This document shows, piece by piece, positions 1 through 5,709 of a stretch of 5,738 bases of DNA; position 1 is the first letter of the stretch; each line of letters opens with the position of its first letter. The notes beneath the pieces are model-generated. The model searched no databases and had not been told where the DNA came from. It saw nothing but the letters and a program-made list of their open reading frames with translations. The position numbers and the translations under genes were made by a program. The stretch spans positions 1 to 5,738 of the forward strand of contig NZ_JAJCLZ010000053.1 in NCBI RefSeq assembly GCF_020559915.1, written 5' to 3'. This stretch comes from Ruminococcus sp. 210702-SL.1.03. GTDB lineage: Bacteria; Bacillota; Clostridia; Oscillospirales; Ruminococcaceae.

Positions 1-4
1 TTCT

Positions 5-33
5 ATTTTACTTCTTTGAGGTTGGAGTGTCAA
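5..33 (-). promoter_or_regulatory. Promoter reading leftwards out of the window
   Basis: On the minus strand TTGACA (33-28) is followed by exactly 17 bases and then TAAAAT (10-5), a near-consensus vegetative sigma-factor promoter. It lies beyond the terminator that follows tnpV, so it should start a new transcript whose gene is outside the window. The -35 box overlaps one arm of a perfect 10-bp inverted repeat (31-40 and 60-69), which could be an operator. Confidence 0.6.
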
Positions 34-69
34 GTTTTATTATACTATATCATTATACCATAAAACTTG
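31..69. repeat. Perfect 10-bp inverted repeat beside the promoter
   Basis: CAAGTTTTAT at 31-40 is repeated as its exact reverse complement at 60-69, with a 19-base AT-rich spacer that holds two TATAAT-like hexamers on the minus strand (57-52 and 44-39). The left arm overlaps the -35 box of the minus-strand promoter. It could be a repressor or activator site, or a hairpin. The function is not shown by the sequence. Confidence 0.5.
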
Positions 70-100
70 TGAACAATTCTACCGCAACTTTGGACTGTAT

Positions 101-137
101 GAGAAAAGTCCGGACGGTTTTCTGCCCGGACTTTCTC
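101..137 (-). terminator. Hairpin terminator after tnpV
   Basis: GAGAAAAGTCCGG (101-113) and CCGGACTTTCTC (126-137) pair almost completely around a 12-base loop, with one bulged A. On the minus strand the GC-rich core of the stem is preceded by an A-run and followed by CTTTTCTC, as in an intrinsic terminator. It lies two bases past the tnpV stop codon. The T-run is short and part of it lies in the lower stem, so efficiency is uncertain. The near-symmetry means it could also work on transcripts from the left. Confidence 0.65.
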
Positions 138-139
138 AC

Positions 140-484
140 TCAATCATAAATCAATTCCGCTTTCACAATCTCATCTGCCTGTGCCTTGCAAGCGTTCATC
201 TGCCGCACCCATTCCATTTGGTTTTCGGCTTTCAGCTGTTCGGTCACGCCGTACTGCTTTGCCAGTGACCGCACGATCAGCTCCATGCGGTTTCGTGCCG
301 CTTCGTCAATCTCGGCGCAATGCTCAAAGAGCTTGTCGGATAGCACCAGCTCATTGAACAGTATCGGGCGGCGCATTTCCAAATATGCTTTGCGAAGTCT
401 GCCGTAGTGTCCGAGGGGCTTTGTCTTGCGGATAACGATGTTTGGGATAAGATAATCGCCGTTCTGTGTGTAAGTGATATTCAT
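140..484 (-). CDS. tnpV: TnpV-like transposon-encoded protein
   Basis: This complete 114-residue protein resembles TnpV of the Tn4451 family. The recognisable part is the C-terminal half: a charged helical stretch with an EQLKAENQMEWVRQMN-type motif (about residues 82-97), ending in ELIYD. The N-terminal half has the QNGDYLIPN pattern near residues 7-15. The role of TnpV is not established. It is small and soluble, with no membrane segment or signal peptide. The ATG overlaps the recombinase TGA stop (ATGA), and AAGGAG at 500-495 lies ten bases upstream inside the recombinase gene, so the two genes are probably translationally coupled and made from one transcript. A hairpin terminator follows directly. 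The family call is by recall of conserved pattern; the function is unknown. Confidence 0.8.
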   Translation of the reverse strand: MNITYTQNGDYLIPNIVIRKTKPLGHYGRLRKAYLEMRRPILFNELVLSDKLFEHCAEIDEAARNRMELIVRSLAKQYGVTEQLKAENQMEWVRQMNACKAQADEIVKAELIYD

Positions 485-2367
485 GCTGTTTGTACTCCTT
501 TCATCGGCTCTCTTTGCGGTAAACTGCTGACAGGGACGAACACGCCCTTTGCAATGTCCTCCGCACGAATGGCGGCTTTCTTGGCTTCGATTTCTGCTTT
601 TTTTCTCCCCTTGATTTTGTCCTCGTATCGCTTCTGCGCTCCGCTGGCTTTCCGCTTCAAGTAGTTCTGATGAAGCCTGTCCTTGCGTTCCTCACGCTTG
701 CGGATTTCTTCTAATTCTTCCGGGGTCAGCTCCACTTCTCCAAACGCCGGGGGAACGAATCGCCCAACAAAATTGAAGTAAATCTCGACCTCCTGTGTGG
801 TCTGTATACTGCCTTTACGGTCACGCTCATGCACAAGGATTTTCTCGATAAACTCATTGAGCATGGCAATGGTCAGCTTGTCGAAGTTCTCATACTTATC
901 AATCAGAGCGATAAAACGGTCAGCGTCCTTTTCGTGCTTTTCATAACTCCTGATAGCCTTTTCCAGAACAGAGATTTCAGCGGTAAGCTCGGACTGTTCC
1001 TTTTCGTATTGAGCGTCCAGAGTGGCGTATCTGCTGTCGGACAGCTTGCCTAAAATGTTGTCCTCATAGATTTTGCAGAGCAGGACTTCCAGCTCGGAAA
1101 CTCTCTGCTTTGCTGTTGCAAGGCGTGTCCGCTGCTTCCTGACCTCTGCCGTCTGCTGGCTGGACTGCGCTTCCTGCACCACACGGAGAAACTCGGCTCT
1201 GTCATGCTTCGCATACTCGGCAATGGCTTTCAGCATTTCCGAGACAAGGGACAGTACCACATCTTCATTGATACGGTGCTGTGTCGTGCAGAGCTTTCCA
1301 ACTGGGACTTTGCTGTATTGGGAACAGGTATATTGAGAAATACGCTTGCCGTTGTTGGTGCGGTGGACATACATCTTGCCGCCGCAATCGGCACAATAAA
1401 GCAAGCCTGTGAGGGGAGCTGCTTCGCCCCAGCCGTCCGGGTAGCGTCTGACATTCCCACGGATTTTCTGCACAAGGTCAAAGGTCTGCTGGTCAATAAT
1501 GGCTTCGTGCGTATTCTCAAAAATCGTCCATTCGTCCTCCGGGACATAATGGCTTTTCTTGTCCTTGAAGTGCTTTCGGGTCTTGAAATTGATGGTGTGT
1601 CCCAGATATTCACGCTTTTCAAGAAGGTTGCAGATGGTGGAAGAACCCCAGCCGTACACATCTTTGAAAGTCTTATTCTTGTTCACGCCCTCGCCGTGCT
1701 GGGCAAGGTAAGCGGACGGAATGAGGACTTTTTCTTCTTTCAGCTTGCTGGCGATCTGATACGGACCGTAGCCCTCAATCGTCATGGCAAAGATGCGCTT
1801 GACCACATCAGCGGCTTCGGGGTCAACCAACCATTGGTCTCTGGCTTCGTTCCAGAGATAGCCGTAAATGACCGTGCCTGTGAGGTGCTTGCCGGACTTG
1901 CCTTTTGACTGGAAAGTGGAACGGATTTTACGGCTGGTGTCTCTGGCGTAATACTCGTTCATAATGTTGCGGAAAGGGGTAAAATCATCGTCCCCTCTGG
2001 CACTGTCCACGCCGTCATTGATGGCGATAAGGCGAACGCCACGCTGACGCAGGATTTCCATAATCTGACCGACTTTCAGATAGTCACGACCCATGCGACT
2101 CATGTCCTTGATACACAGGTACTCCACATTCCCGGCTTCAACCTCTTTCATCATTGCCAAAAATCCGGGACGGTCAAAGCAAGTACCACTAATGCCATCG
2201 TCCGTGAAATGGACAATGTTCGTAAACCCCTGCCGTGCGGCGAACTCCTCCAACATAGCCTTTTGATTGGAAATGGAATTGCTCTCACGCTGCTGGTCAT
2301 CATCTTTGCCAAAGTCATCACGGCTCAGTCGTTCATACAGAGCAGTGATTTTCTCGTTTTTTCTCAT
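481..2367 (-). CDS. Large serine site-specific recombinase (TnpX-like, DUF4368)
   Basis: This 628-residue enzyme should cut and rejoin DNA at the ends of the nested element, driving its excision and insertion through a phosphoserine intermediate. The resolvase domain starts at YERLS (Arg13, catalytic Ser15), with DDGISG at 56-61 and SRMGRD at 90-95 (Arg91, Arg94 in the active site). A recombinase domain follows at about 165-310. A zinc ribbon has Cys325, Cys328, Cys348 and Cys360. A long coiled coil spans about 402-485, and a DUF4368-type C-terminal region about 490-550, followed by a very basic helical tail. All expected catalytic residues are present, so it looks active. The ATG at 2367 is chosen because AAGGAG lies eight bases upstream and the conserved family sequence begins there. 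The same frame stays open upstream into the broken virD4. It overlaps tnpV by four bases. Whether it belongs to TnpX itself or a sister group cannot be settled here. Confidence 0.92.
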   Translation of the reverse strand: MRKNEKITALYERLSRDDFGKDDDQQRESNSISNQKAMLEEFAARQGFTNIVHFTDDGISGTCFDRPGFLAMMKEVEAGNVEYLCIKDMSRMGRDYLKVGQIMEILRQRGVRLIAINDGVDSARGDDDFTPFRNIMNEYYARDTSRKIRSTFQSKGKSGKHLTGTVIYGYLWNEARDQWLVDPEAADVVKRIFAMTIEGYGPYQIASKLKEEKVLIPSAYLAQHGEGVNKNKTFKDVYGWGSSTICNLLEKREYLGHTINFKTRKHFKDKKSHYVPEDEWTIFENTHEAIIDQQTFDLVQKIRGNVRRYPDGWGEAAPLTGLLYCADCGGKMYVHRTNNGKRISQYTCSQYSKVPVGKLCTTQHRINEDVVLSLVSEMLKAIAEYAKHDRAEFLRVVQEAQSSQQTAEVRKQRTRLATAKQRVSELEVLLCKIYEDNILGKLSDSRYATLDAQYEKEQSELTAEISVLEKAIRSYEKHEKDADRFIALIDKYENFDKLTIAMLNEFIEKILVHERDRKGSIQTTQEVEIYFNFVGRFVPPAFGEVELTPEELEEIRKREERKDRLHQNYLKRKASGAQKRYEDKIKGRKKAEIEAKKAAIRAEDIAKGVFVPVSSLPQREPMKGVQTA

Positions 2368-3606
2368 AACTTGCGCTCCTTTCTTCGGTTTTAGGTTGTG
2401 TGTTCTAAGAGACTTCCCAACCGCTTGATTAAGAAGTCTTTTAGAGCATACAACACCGGCAGCGAGCTTATACGCCTTGAATTGTTTGAGTGCAAATGCA
2501 CCCAAGCGCCGTTGTTCGGCATCGGGTTTTGTTTCAAAGATGTCACCGTAATCAGCCATGACTTCGGGATCTTCGTGCTTTGTGCCGTTCAGCCAGCACT
2601 CCACGATCTCAAACTCAATGTCTATCGCATTCTTGAATTCCTCATCGTCCTCACGGCATTCCGAAGCGTTTATCATGTCGATCAGCGTTTCAAAGTTCCA
2701 TTGATCTTCGGGGTACATAGCGAAAATAAGTGCAATATACGCAGTATAGAGCAGTTTCTCCGCTTTCACCCAAAAGTCATCGCCGGACGGCTGCTGAGAG
2801 GAAGAAGTATTCTTGATAAGGACTTCCACGAATTTGAGAATATCCTTCTCACGGTTTTTCTTTGAAATGTAAGCAAACGGATTGTAGTGCATACTTTTCG
2901 CAAAGTCGATCGTGTTGAACACCTTGATCTTGTAAGGCTCATAGACAGGGATATATCTGCCTTTTTTGTCTTTGAGATAGTTGCCCTTATCGTCCCTGCG
3001 GTACACAACTTTTCCGTCAACTCGTTTCGGGCGGCCCCGTTCAAGCATTTTTCCGCATTCCACAAGCACCGTACCCTTCGGGTCGGTTACTACATAAGAG
3101 GAGTGCATCTGCATCAGGTTCGGCTTGACGAAAAATCGTGTCTTACCTGAGCCTGAACCGCCGATCACAAGAATGTTCTTGTTACGGGCGAACTTCGGTG
3201 CAGAGGGCTTGCCCATAGTCAGGGATTCCGTCTTTGTGAGTATCACATTGTTTTCAGGGCAGGATAAGTCCATATACGGCTCAATATCCTTTTCACCGCC
3301 CCATACGGCAGAACCGTACTCCTCGCCCTGGCGGAACTTCTTCTTGTTTTTCGACTTGACATAGAGGACTAACCTCATTACACCCGCAAGAACCAAGCCG
3401 AAAAGAAGATCAAACGGGTGTAAACTGGGAAAGATTCTTGCAAACGCCACACCGAGATTGCTCATGAAAGGCAGGATTTTTTCCTGAAATCCGTTGCCCT
3501 CAGCAGTACGGTACGCAAAGCCGATCAGGTTGCCCACATAAGAGAAAGCTACATAGGGAACAGCCTTGATGATCAGCTTTTTGAGTTTTCTCGTGTCGAT
3601 CTGCAA
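481..3606 (-). CDS. Unbroken VirD4-recombinase fusion frame (1041 codons)
   Basis: From the TTG at 3606 the frame runs without a stop through the VirD4 N-terminal part (residues 1-384), a 29-residue linker encoded by the junction inverted repeat and the recombinase ribosome binding site (385-413), and the whole recombinase (414-1041). Automatic gene callers are likely to report it as one protein. It is more probably a chance or tolerated in-frame insertion of an element into virD4, since the recombinase has its own start and ribosome binding site. If translated from 3606, the product would be a membrane-anchored recombinase with a Walker A but no Walker B. Both a fusion and a free recombinase could be made from the same mRNA. 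Confidence 0.45.
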   Translation of the reverse strand: MQIDTRKLKKLIIKAVPYVAFSYVGNLIGFAYRTAEGNGFQEKILPFMSNLGVAFARIFPSLHPFDLLFGLVLAGVMRLVLYVKSKNKKKFRQGEEYGSAVWGGEKDIEPYMDLSCPENNVILTKTESLTMGKPSAPKFARNKNILVIGGSGSGKTRFFVKPNLMQMHSSYVVTDPKGTVLVECGKMLERGRPKRVDGKVVYRRDDKGNYLKDKKGRYIPVYEPYKIKVFNTIDFAKSMHYNPFAYISKKNREKDILKFVEVLIKNTSSSQQPSGDDFWVKAEKLLYTAYIALIFAMYPEDQWNFETLIDMINASECREDDEEFKNAIDIEFEIVECWLNGTKHEDPEVMADYGDIFETKPDAEQRRLGAFALKQFKAYKLAAGVVCSKRLLNQAVGKSLRTHNLKPKKGAQVMRKNEKITALYERLSRDDFGKDDDQQRESNSISNQKAMLEEFAARQGFTNIVHFTDDGISGTCFDRPGFLAMMKEVEAGNVEYLCIKDMSRMGRDYLKVGQIMEILRQRGVRLIAINDGVDSARGDDDFTPFRNIMNEYYARDTSRKIRSTFQSKGKSGKHLTGTVIYGYLWNEARDQWLVDPEAADVVKRIFAMTIEGYGPYQIASKLKEEKVLIPSAYLAQHGEGVNKNKTFKDVYGWGSSTICNLLEKREYLGHTINFKTRKHFKDKKSHYVPEDEWTIFENTHEAIIDQQTFDLVQKIRGNVRRYPDGWGEAAPLTGLLYCADCGGKMYVHRTNNGKRISQYTCSQYSKVPVGKLCTTQHRINEDVVLSLVSEMLKAIAEYAKHDRAEFLRVVQEAQSSQQTAEVRKQRTRLATAKQRVSELEVLLCKIYEDNILGKLSDSRYATLDAQYEKEQSELTAEISVLEKAIRSYEKHEKDADRFIALIDKYENFDKLTIAMLNEFIEKILVHERDRKGSIQTTQEVEIYFNFVGRFVPPAFGEVELTPEELEEIRKREERKDRLHQNYLKRKASGAQKRYEDKIKGRKKAEIEAKKAAIRAEDIAKGVFVPVSSLPQREPMKGVQTA
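2376..2381 (-). promoter_or_regulatory. Ribosome binding site of the recombinase
   Basis: AAGGAG on the minus strand lies eight bases before the ATG at 2367, inside a GAAAGGAGC context. It decides the recombinase start and argues that the enzyme is made on its own and not only as a fusion to the upstream VirD4 fragment. Confidence 0.75.
2395..2454. repeat. 60-bp inverted repeat at the element/virD4 junction
   Basis: Arms of 22 bp at 2395-2416 and 2433-2454 are reverse complements at 19 of 22 positions around a 16-base spacer. The inner seven bases (GACTTC and one more on each side) match perfectly. The three mismatched positions pair 2400/2449, 2403/2446 and 2409/2440, and all read as G-T on the plus strand. 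The repeat begins at the base after the last recognisable VirD4 codon and ends 14 bases before the recombinase ribosome binding site. The position and size suit a recombinase binding site at an element end, but it could also fold in RNA as an attenuator. No T-run follows on the minus strand, so it is not a standard terminator. Confidence 0.7.
2455..3606 (-). pseudogene. VirD4/TraG-type coupling protein, N-terminal part, interrupted
   Basis: Coupling proteins of this family are membrane ATPases that bring the relaxase-DNA complex to the conjugation channel. The visible 384 residues contain two membrane segments (about 13-32 and 65-84), the EYGSAVWG stretch (96-103), Walker A GSGSGKT (150-156), and the conserved VVTDPKG motif (172-178). 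Sequence typical of the Tn1549-type family continues to FKAYKLAAG and then ends at residue 384. The Walker B region and C-terminal half, roughly another 200 or more residues, are missing, so this fragment cannot be a working ATPase. The start is a TTG at 3606 with an AAAGG-type ribosome binding site eight bases upstream; no ATG gives a better N-terminus. A lysine/arginine-rich stretch at about 190-222 is longer than in the homologues I recall. It follows pcfB, the usual partner gene. The cause of the break is the nested recombinase element. Confidence 0.85.
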
Positions 3607-3709
3607 TTCGCAGACCTTTCCTTTCTGTTGGTATCGGCATCAAAAACCGCCGTAAAAACATCATCGCCCCTTGCCCGTGGAACGGGTGCAGGCTGGAAGT
3701 AGTTGTAGA

Positions 3710-4186
3710 TCACCGTCTGTTCTCCCTTGTTTTCTCTCTCTGTTTCTGTTTGCGAGGTTTGCTCCTGAGCTTCTGAGCCTGCTGCTGCATCTGCTCACGG
3801 GTGAACTCCCCACGCTTCTGTGTCTTGCCCTGTCCCTTGCCGACATACTCCGAAAATGCTCTCTTGAAATCCTCTGTTTTGGCAGCGGAAAAGAAAACAT
3901 GATAGGTAGGCGGTTCGGTGCTTTTATCTCTTTTCAGGGCAAAATCCACATCGTATTTTCGTGCGGTTTTCAGAAAATCCCCGATATTTCGGTCTGAAAC
4001 CTCAATGCTGTCGAGCTTTGACGGGGACTTTGCCTGCAACTGCTTGTAGGTCATACGCCCCTTTTTCTCAGCTTTGCCCGACATAAACTCCTGCAATGCG
4101 GATTTCAGCACATCGGCGGTCATTTTCTCCGCCTTGATCGAAATGTCGATGGTTTTCTTCGCACCGTTCTCATAGTCGGACGGCAT
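3710..4186 (-). CDS. pcfB: PcfB family (DUF3801) conjugation accessory protein
   Basis: This 158-residue protein matches the pattern of PcfB/DUF3801 proteins, which are encoded directly before the VirD4-type coupling protein in many Gram-positive conjugative elements. In the pCF10 system PcfB helps dock the relaxase complex at the PcfC coupling protein. Visible parts are an N-terminal helix-rich region (about 20-58), the SDRNIGDFLKTARKYDVDFAL stretch near 64-84 with a following YHVFF strand (95-99), and a strongly basic, glutamine- and lysine-rich C-terminal tail (about 118-158) that is probably unstructured and nucleic-acid binding. There is no membrane segment. Its ATG shares a base with the TAA of the upstream gene (TAATG), pointing to translational coupling, and AAGGCGGTG lies just upstream. 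A 103-base gap separates it from virD4. The gene itself looks intact even though its partner is broken. Confidence 0.85.
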   Translation of the reverse strand: MPSDYENGAKKTIDISIKAEKMTADVLKSALQEFMSGKAEKKGRMTYKQLQAKSPSKLDSIEVSDRNIGDFLKTARKYDVDFALKRDKSTEPPTYHVFFSAAKTEDFKRAFSEYVGKGQGKTQKRGEFTREQMQQQAQKLRSKPRKQKQREKTRENRR

Positions 4187-4464
4187 TACGCATCACCGCC
4201 TTCGTCTGCGGTTGGCATTTCAAAAGTGGAGAACGCTTCACTCTGGAGCCAACGGGTAATGTCACGCTGGACCTTCATCACTTCCTCATAGTCGGAGCTA
4301 TGGTAAAGGAGAATTTCGCCGTTCTTTACGTCAGTGCCGATGATGCAGTATTCATCTTCCGAATGCTCCTCATCGAAACCAACAGCACGCTCCTCGACGC
4401 TGATTGCGACCAGATTGTTATAGTTGACAAGATCGCCGTCCTGCGTGATAATAGACTTAGCCAT
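4186..4464 (-). CDS. Small acidic conserved ICE protein, unknown function
   Basis: This 92-residue protein is complete and strongly acidic, with clusters such as FDEEHSEDEY (30-39) and a TADEGGDA tail. The N-terminal half reads as short strands (IITQDGDLVNYNNLVAISV, about 5-23, then CIIGTDVKNGEILLYHS), and the C-terminal half as one helix (about 58-75). This is the layout of many small Firmicute phage and plasmid proteins of unknown role. There are no catalytic motifs, membrane segments or signal peptide. GAGGTG lies seven bases before the ATG, a good ribosome binding site. Its stop shares a base with the pcfB start, and its start overlaps the end of the short ORF upstream, so it sits in the middle of the operon. 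I recognise it only as a typical neighbour of pcfB/virD4 in such elements and assign no function. Confidence 0.75.
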   Translation of the reverse strand: MAKSIITQDGDLVNYNNLVAISVEERAVGFDEEHSEDEYCIIGTDVKNGEILLYHSSDYEEVMKVQRDITRWLQSEAFSTFEMPTADEGGDA

Positions 4465-4588
4465 GATTTTTCACCTCTTTCCGTAAAAGCTCATGGAGCT
4501 TGTTGTGATATTCCTCCTGAAGCTCGTCAAAAGAAGAAAACACGGTGTCAAGAGTCTTTTTCTCTATCCTGTTACCGAGCATATCCAT
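4457..4588 (-). CDS. Possible 43-residue helical protein
   Basis: A short frame starts with MDMLGNRIEKK and ends KEVKNHG, with its TAA overlapping the ATG of the next gene by eight bases. It is rich in Glu, Lys and Leu in a helical pattern (DELQEEYHNKLHELLRKEV), and its composition looks like real protein. No convincing ribosome binding site precedes the ATG at 4588. The same frame is open further upstream, back to the stop codon of the helix-turn-helix gene at 4643, adding 18 plausible residues (KSVNDLFYSFHSDLEAIV) but no standard start codon. The true start may therefore be unusual, or the gene may have lost its start codon. It fills the otherwise empty 178-base gap between two operon genes. 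Confidence 0.45.
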   Translation of the reverse strand: MDMLGNRIEKKTLDTVFSSFDELQEEYHNKLHELLRKEVKNHG

Positions 4589-4642
4589 GACGATAGCTTC
4601 TAAATCGCTGTGAAAACTGTAAAACAGGTCGTTTACAGACTT

Positions 4643-4906
4643 TCAAGCGGCTTCGGAGTCTGTGTTCTGCTTCTCAGGGTTAGGATTGAAGTATCCGGTC
4701 TTGAGATACACAAGCCTGTCGGGGCAGTAATAGCGATGCTGATCGCCTTTACCGCAGGGAATCGCATAACCGAAGTCAACAGCTCCGGCAACAAGCCCCT
4801 TTTTCAGCGTAGCGATGCCGATACCACTTGCCTGAGAGATCTCAGACAGCGATACATTCCTGCCTGTAAATGCAGGAGTTACCGCCACATTCTTCTTTGC
4901 AGCCAT
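4643..4906 (-). CDS. Small helix-turn-helix protein (excisionase/MerR-like fold)
   Basis: This 87-residue protein has a clear helix-turn-helix at about 19-42 (SLSEISQASGIGIATLKKGLVAG), followed by a short wing-like part and an aromatic segment HRYYCPDRLVYLKTGYF (57-73). The layout resembles the small excisionase- or MerR-like DNA-binding proteins often found beside replication genes in ICEs. Likely roles are repression of the operon or a part in excision or replication; the sequence does not decide between them. The tail is short, polar and acidic. An excellent AGGAGG lies seven bases before the ATG at 4906, and only 20 bases separate it from the stop of the upstream gene, so the two are surely in one operon. 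The frame reopens after its TGA stop (see the short ORF downstream). Confidence 0.8.
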   Translation of the reverse strand: MAAKKNVAVTPAFTGRNVSLSEISQASGIGIATLKKGLVAGAVDFGYAIPCGKGDQHRYYCPDRLVYLKTGYFNPNPEKQNTDSEAA

Positions 4907-4926
4907 AGAACCACCTCCTTTCTCTG

Positions 4927-5709
4927 TCAGACAGCCATACCATAACCGAGATCACGCCTGATCTGTTCGTCAATGTTACGGCTCTCACAACCTTCGTTGA
5001 AATGATATGTCAGAACCTCGTTGTAGAGGGAACTGATGAAATATCTGCGAAAATCCTTGATATTATCGACCTTTGCCATATTCTCAAGGACATTCTCTAC
5101 CATGTAGATATTGGCTTTGAGCATCTTTGACTGAATAACTGCTCTGGGGAATGCCTGACCTCTGAGTGTGGTATATGGCAGAGGGGAACATATTTCGTCA
5201 ACGATAAAGCCGACAATTTCATCAGCTTCTGCATAACCGTCCCGACTGTCCTGACAGAGCCAGTCACCAAGATGCCAGTAGTCGAGATTATCTCTGACAA
5301 CTTCTGTGAAATACTCTACTTCTTCTGCGTTATATCCGTCAGTCACTCTCTCAGCAGATTTTTCAACACTCGGAATGTTGAAAGTTGGCTTTGCCACCGC
5401 AGGAATGATAGAGGATTTATCACACAGTAATTGATTTTTCTGTTTTGTATTGTTGTTATTATATTGTCCCTGATTTTCAGACAGCGGAGTTTCAGCAGGC
5501 GGAGTGTCCAGATACGGGTTTTCCACCTTCTGTTTTTCAGCCGATGAAGAAACAACGGCTTTCGCCTTGCCGCCCTCACGGATCGTAATAGCCTTGCGTC
5601 TGGTCTCAGCTTCAAGTTCGTCTGCTTCTTCCTTGCTGACGGGTACATCGAAAAAGCTGTAAACATATTCAAAATGATTGTTCATGATTTTGTCAATAAA
5701 ACTTGACAC
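4927..5709 (-). CDS. Replication initiator-like protein, C-terminal domain (DUF6017-type)
   Basis: Of 260 codons, the C-terminal part (about 128-238) is a helical domain like that at the end of RepA-type initiators of Tn1549/CTn elements. Its landmarks are VRDNLDYWHL, ADEIVGFIVDEIC, and the KMLKANIYMVENVLENM helix followed by IKDFRRYFISSLYNEV. Before it lies a polar linker with an asparagine run near 84-87. The N-terminal DNA-binding domain usual for RepA initiators is absent; residues 1-45 are a different acidic helical stretch. An in-frame TAA lies a few codons upstream of the GTG at 5709, so the protein cannot extend further. The ATG at 5685 (MNNHFEYVYSFF) is a strong alternative start. 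Neither start has a clear ribosome binding site. It could be a shortened initiator or a separate gene that kept only this domain. It heads the visible operon. Confidence 0.65.
   Translation of the reverse strand: MSSFIDKIMNNHFEYVYSFFDVPVSKEEADELEAETRRKAITIREGGKAKAVVSSSAEKQKVENPYLDTPPAETPLSENQGQYNNNNTKQKNQLLCDKSSIIPAVAKPTFNIPSVEKSAERVTDGYNAEEVEYFTEVVRDNLDYWHLGDWLCQDSRDGYAEADEIVGFIVDEICSPLPYTTLRGQAFPRAVIQSKMLKANIYMVENVLENMAKVDNIKDFRRYFISSLYNEVLTYHFNEGCESRNIDEQIRRDLGYGMAV
5691..5708. promoter_or_regulatory. TGTCAA-N6-TTGACA palindrome at the start of the operon
   Basis: A perfect six-base inverted repeat with a six-base spacer covers the first codons of the longer version of the initiator-like gene and lies six bases upstream of its alternative ATG at 5685. 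An 18-bp dyad at this place suits an operator for a dimeric regulator, for example the helix-turn-helix protein of the same operon. No -10 box at proper spacing was found on either strand, so it is not called a promoter. Confidence 0.4.

Larger units (their letters stand above)
1..2454 (-). mobile_element. Nested serine-recombinase element (Tn4451/TnpX-like), right-hand part
   Basis: This stretch carries a large serine recombinase followed at once by a TnpV-like gene, the gene order known from the Tn4451 family of mobilizable transposons. The right boundary is placed at 2454/2455 because recognisable VirD4 coupling-protein sequence stops at the glycine codon 2457-2455 and a 60-bp inverted repeat begins at the next base. 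The left boundary is outside the window: the minus-strand promoter at 5-33 points to further genes there, possibly accessory cargo. The host gene is the ICE coupling-protein gene, so one mobile element sits inside another. The boundary is inferred from loss of protein similarity; no duplicated target or opposite end is visible. Confidence 0.75.

Noticed and set aside
1204..1908. 234-codon open frame on the plus strand
   Set aside because: It lies entirely antisense to the recombinase, whose domains and catalytic residues are unmistakable. The antisense product has no recognisable pattern and no ribosome binding site.
2395..2454. Intrinsic terminator reading for the junction inverted repeat
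   Set aside because: No T-run follows on the minus strand, and a perfectly good ribosome binding site and gene start follow at once. An element-end repeat explains it better.
2398..2865. 155-codon plus-strand frame across the junction
   Set aside because: It is antisense to the VirD4 fragment and begins inside the inverted repeat. Nothing in its product looks like a real protein.
3673..3688. Small hairpin in the gap between pcfB and virD4
   Set aside because: Only a five-base GC stem with a three-base loop and no T-run, so too weak to call a terminator. Genes on both sides are expected to be co-transcribed.
3661..3900. 79-codon minus-strand frame overlapping pcfB
   Set aside because: Serine- and arginine-rich composition in another frame of pcfB; the PcfB family pattern fits the other frame.
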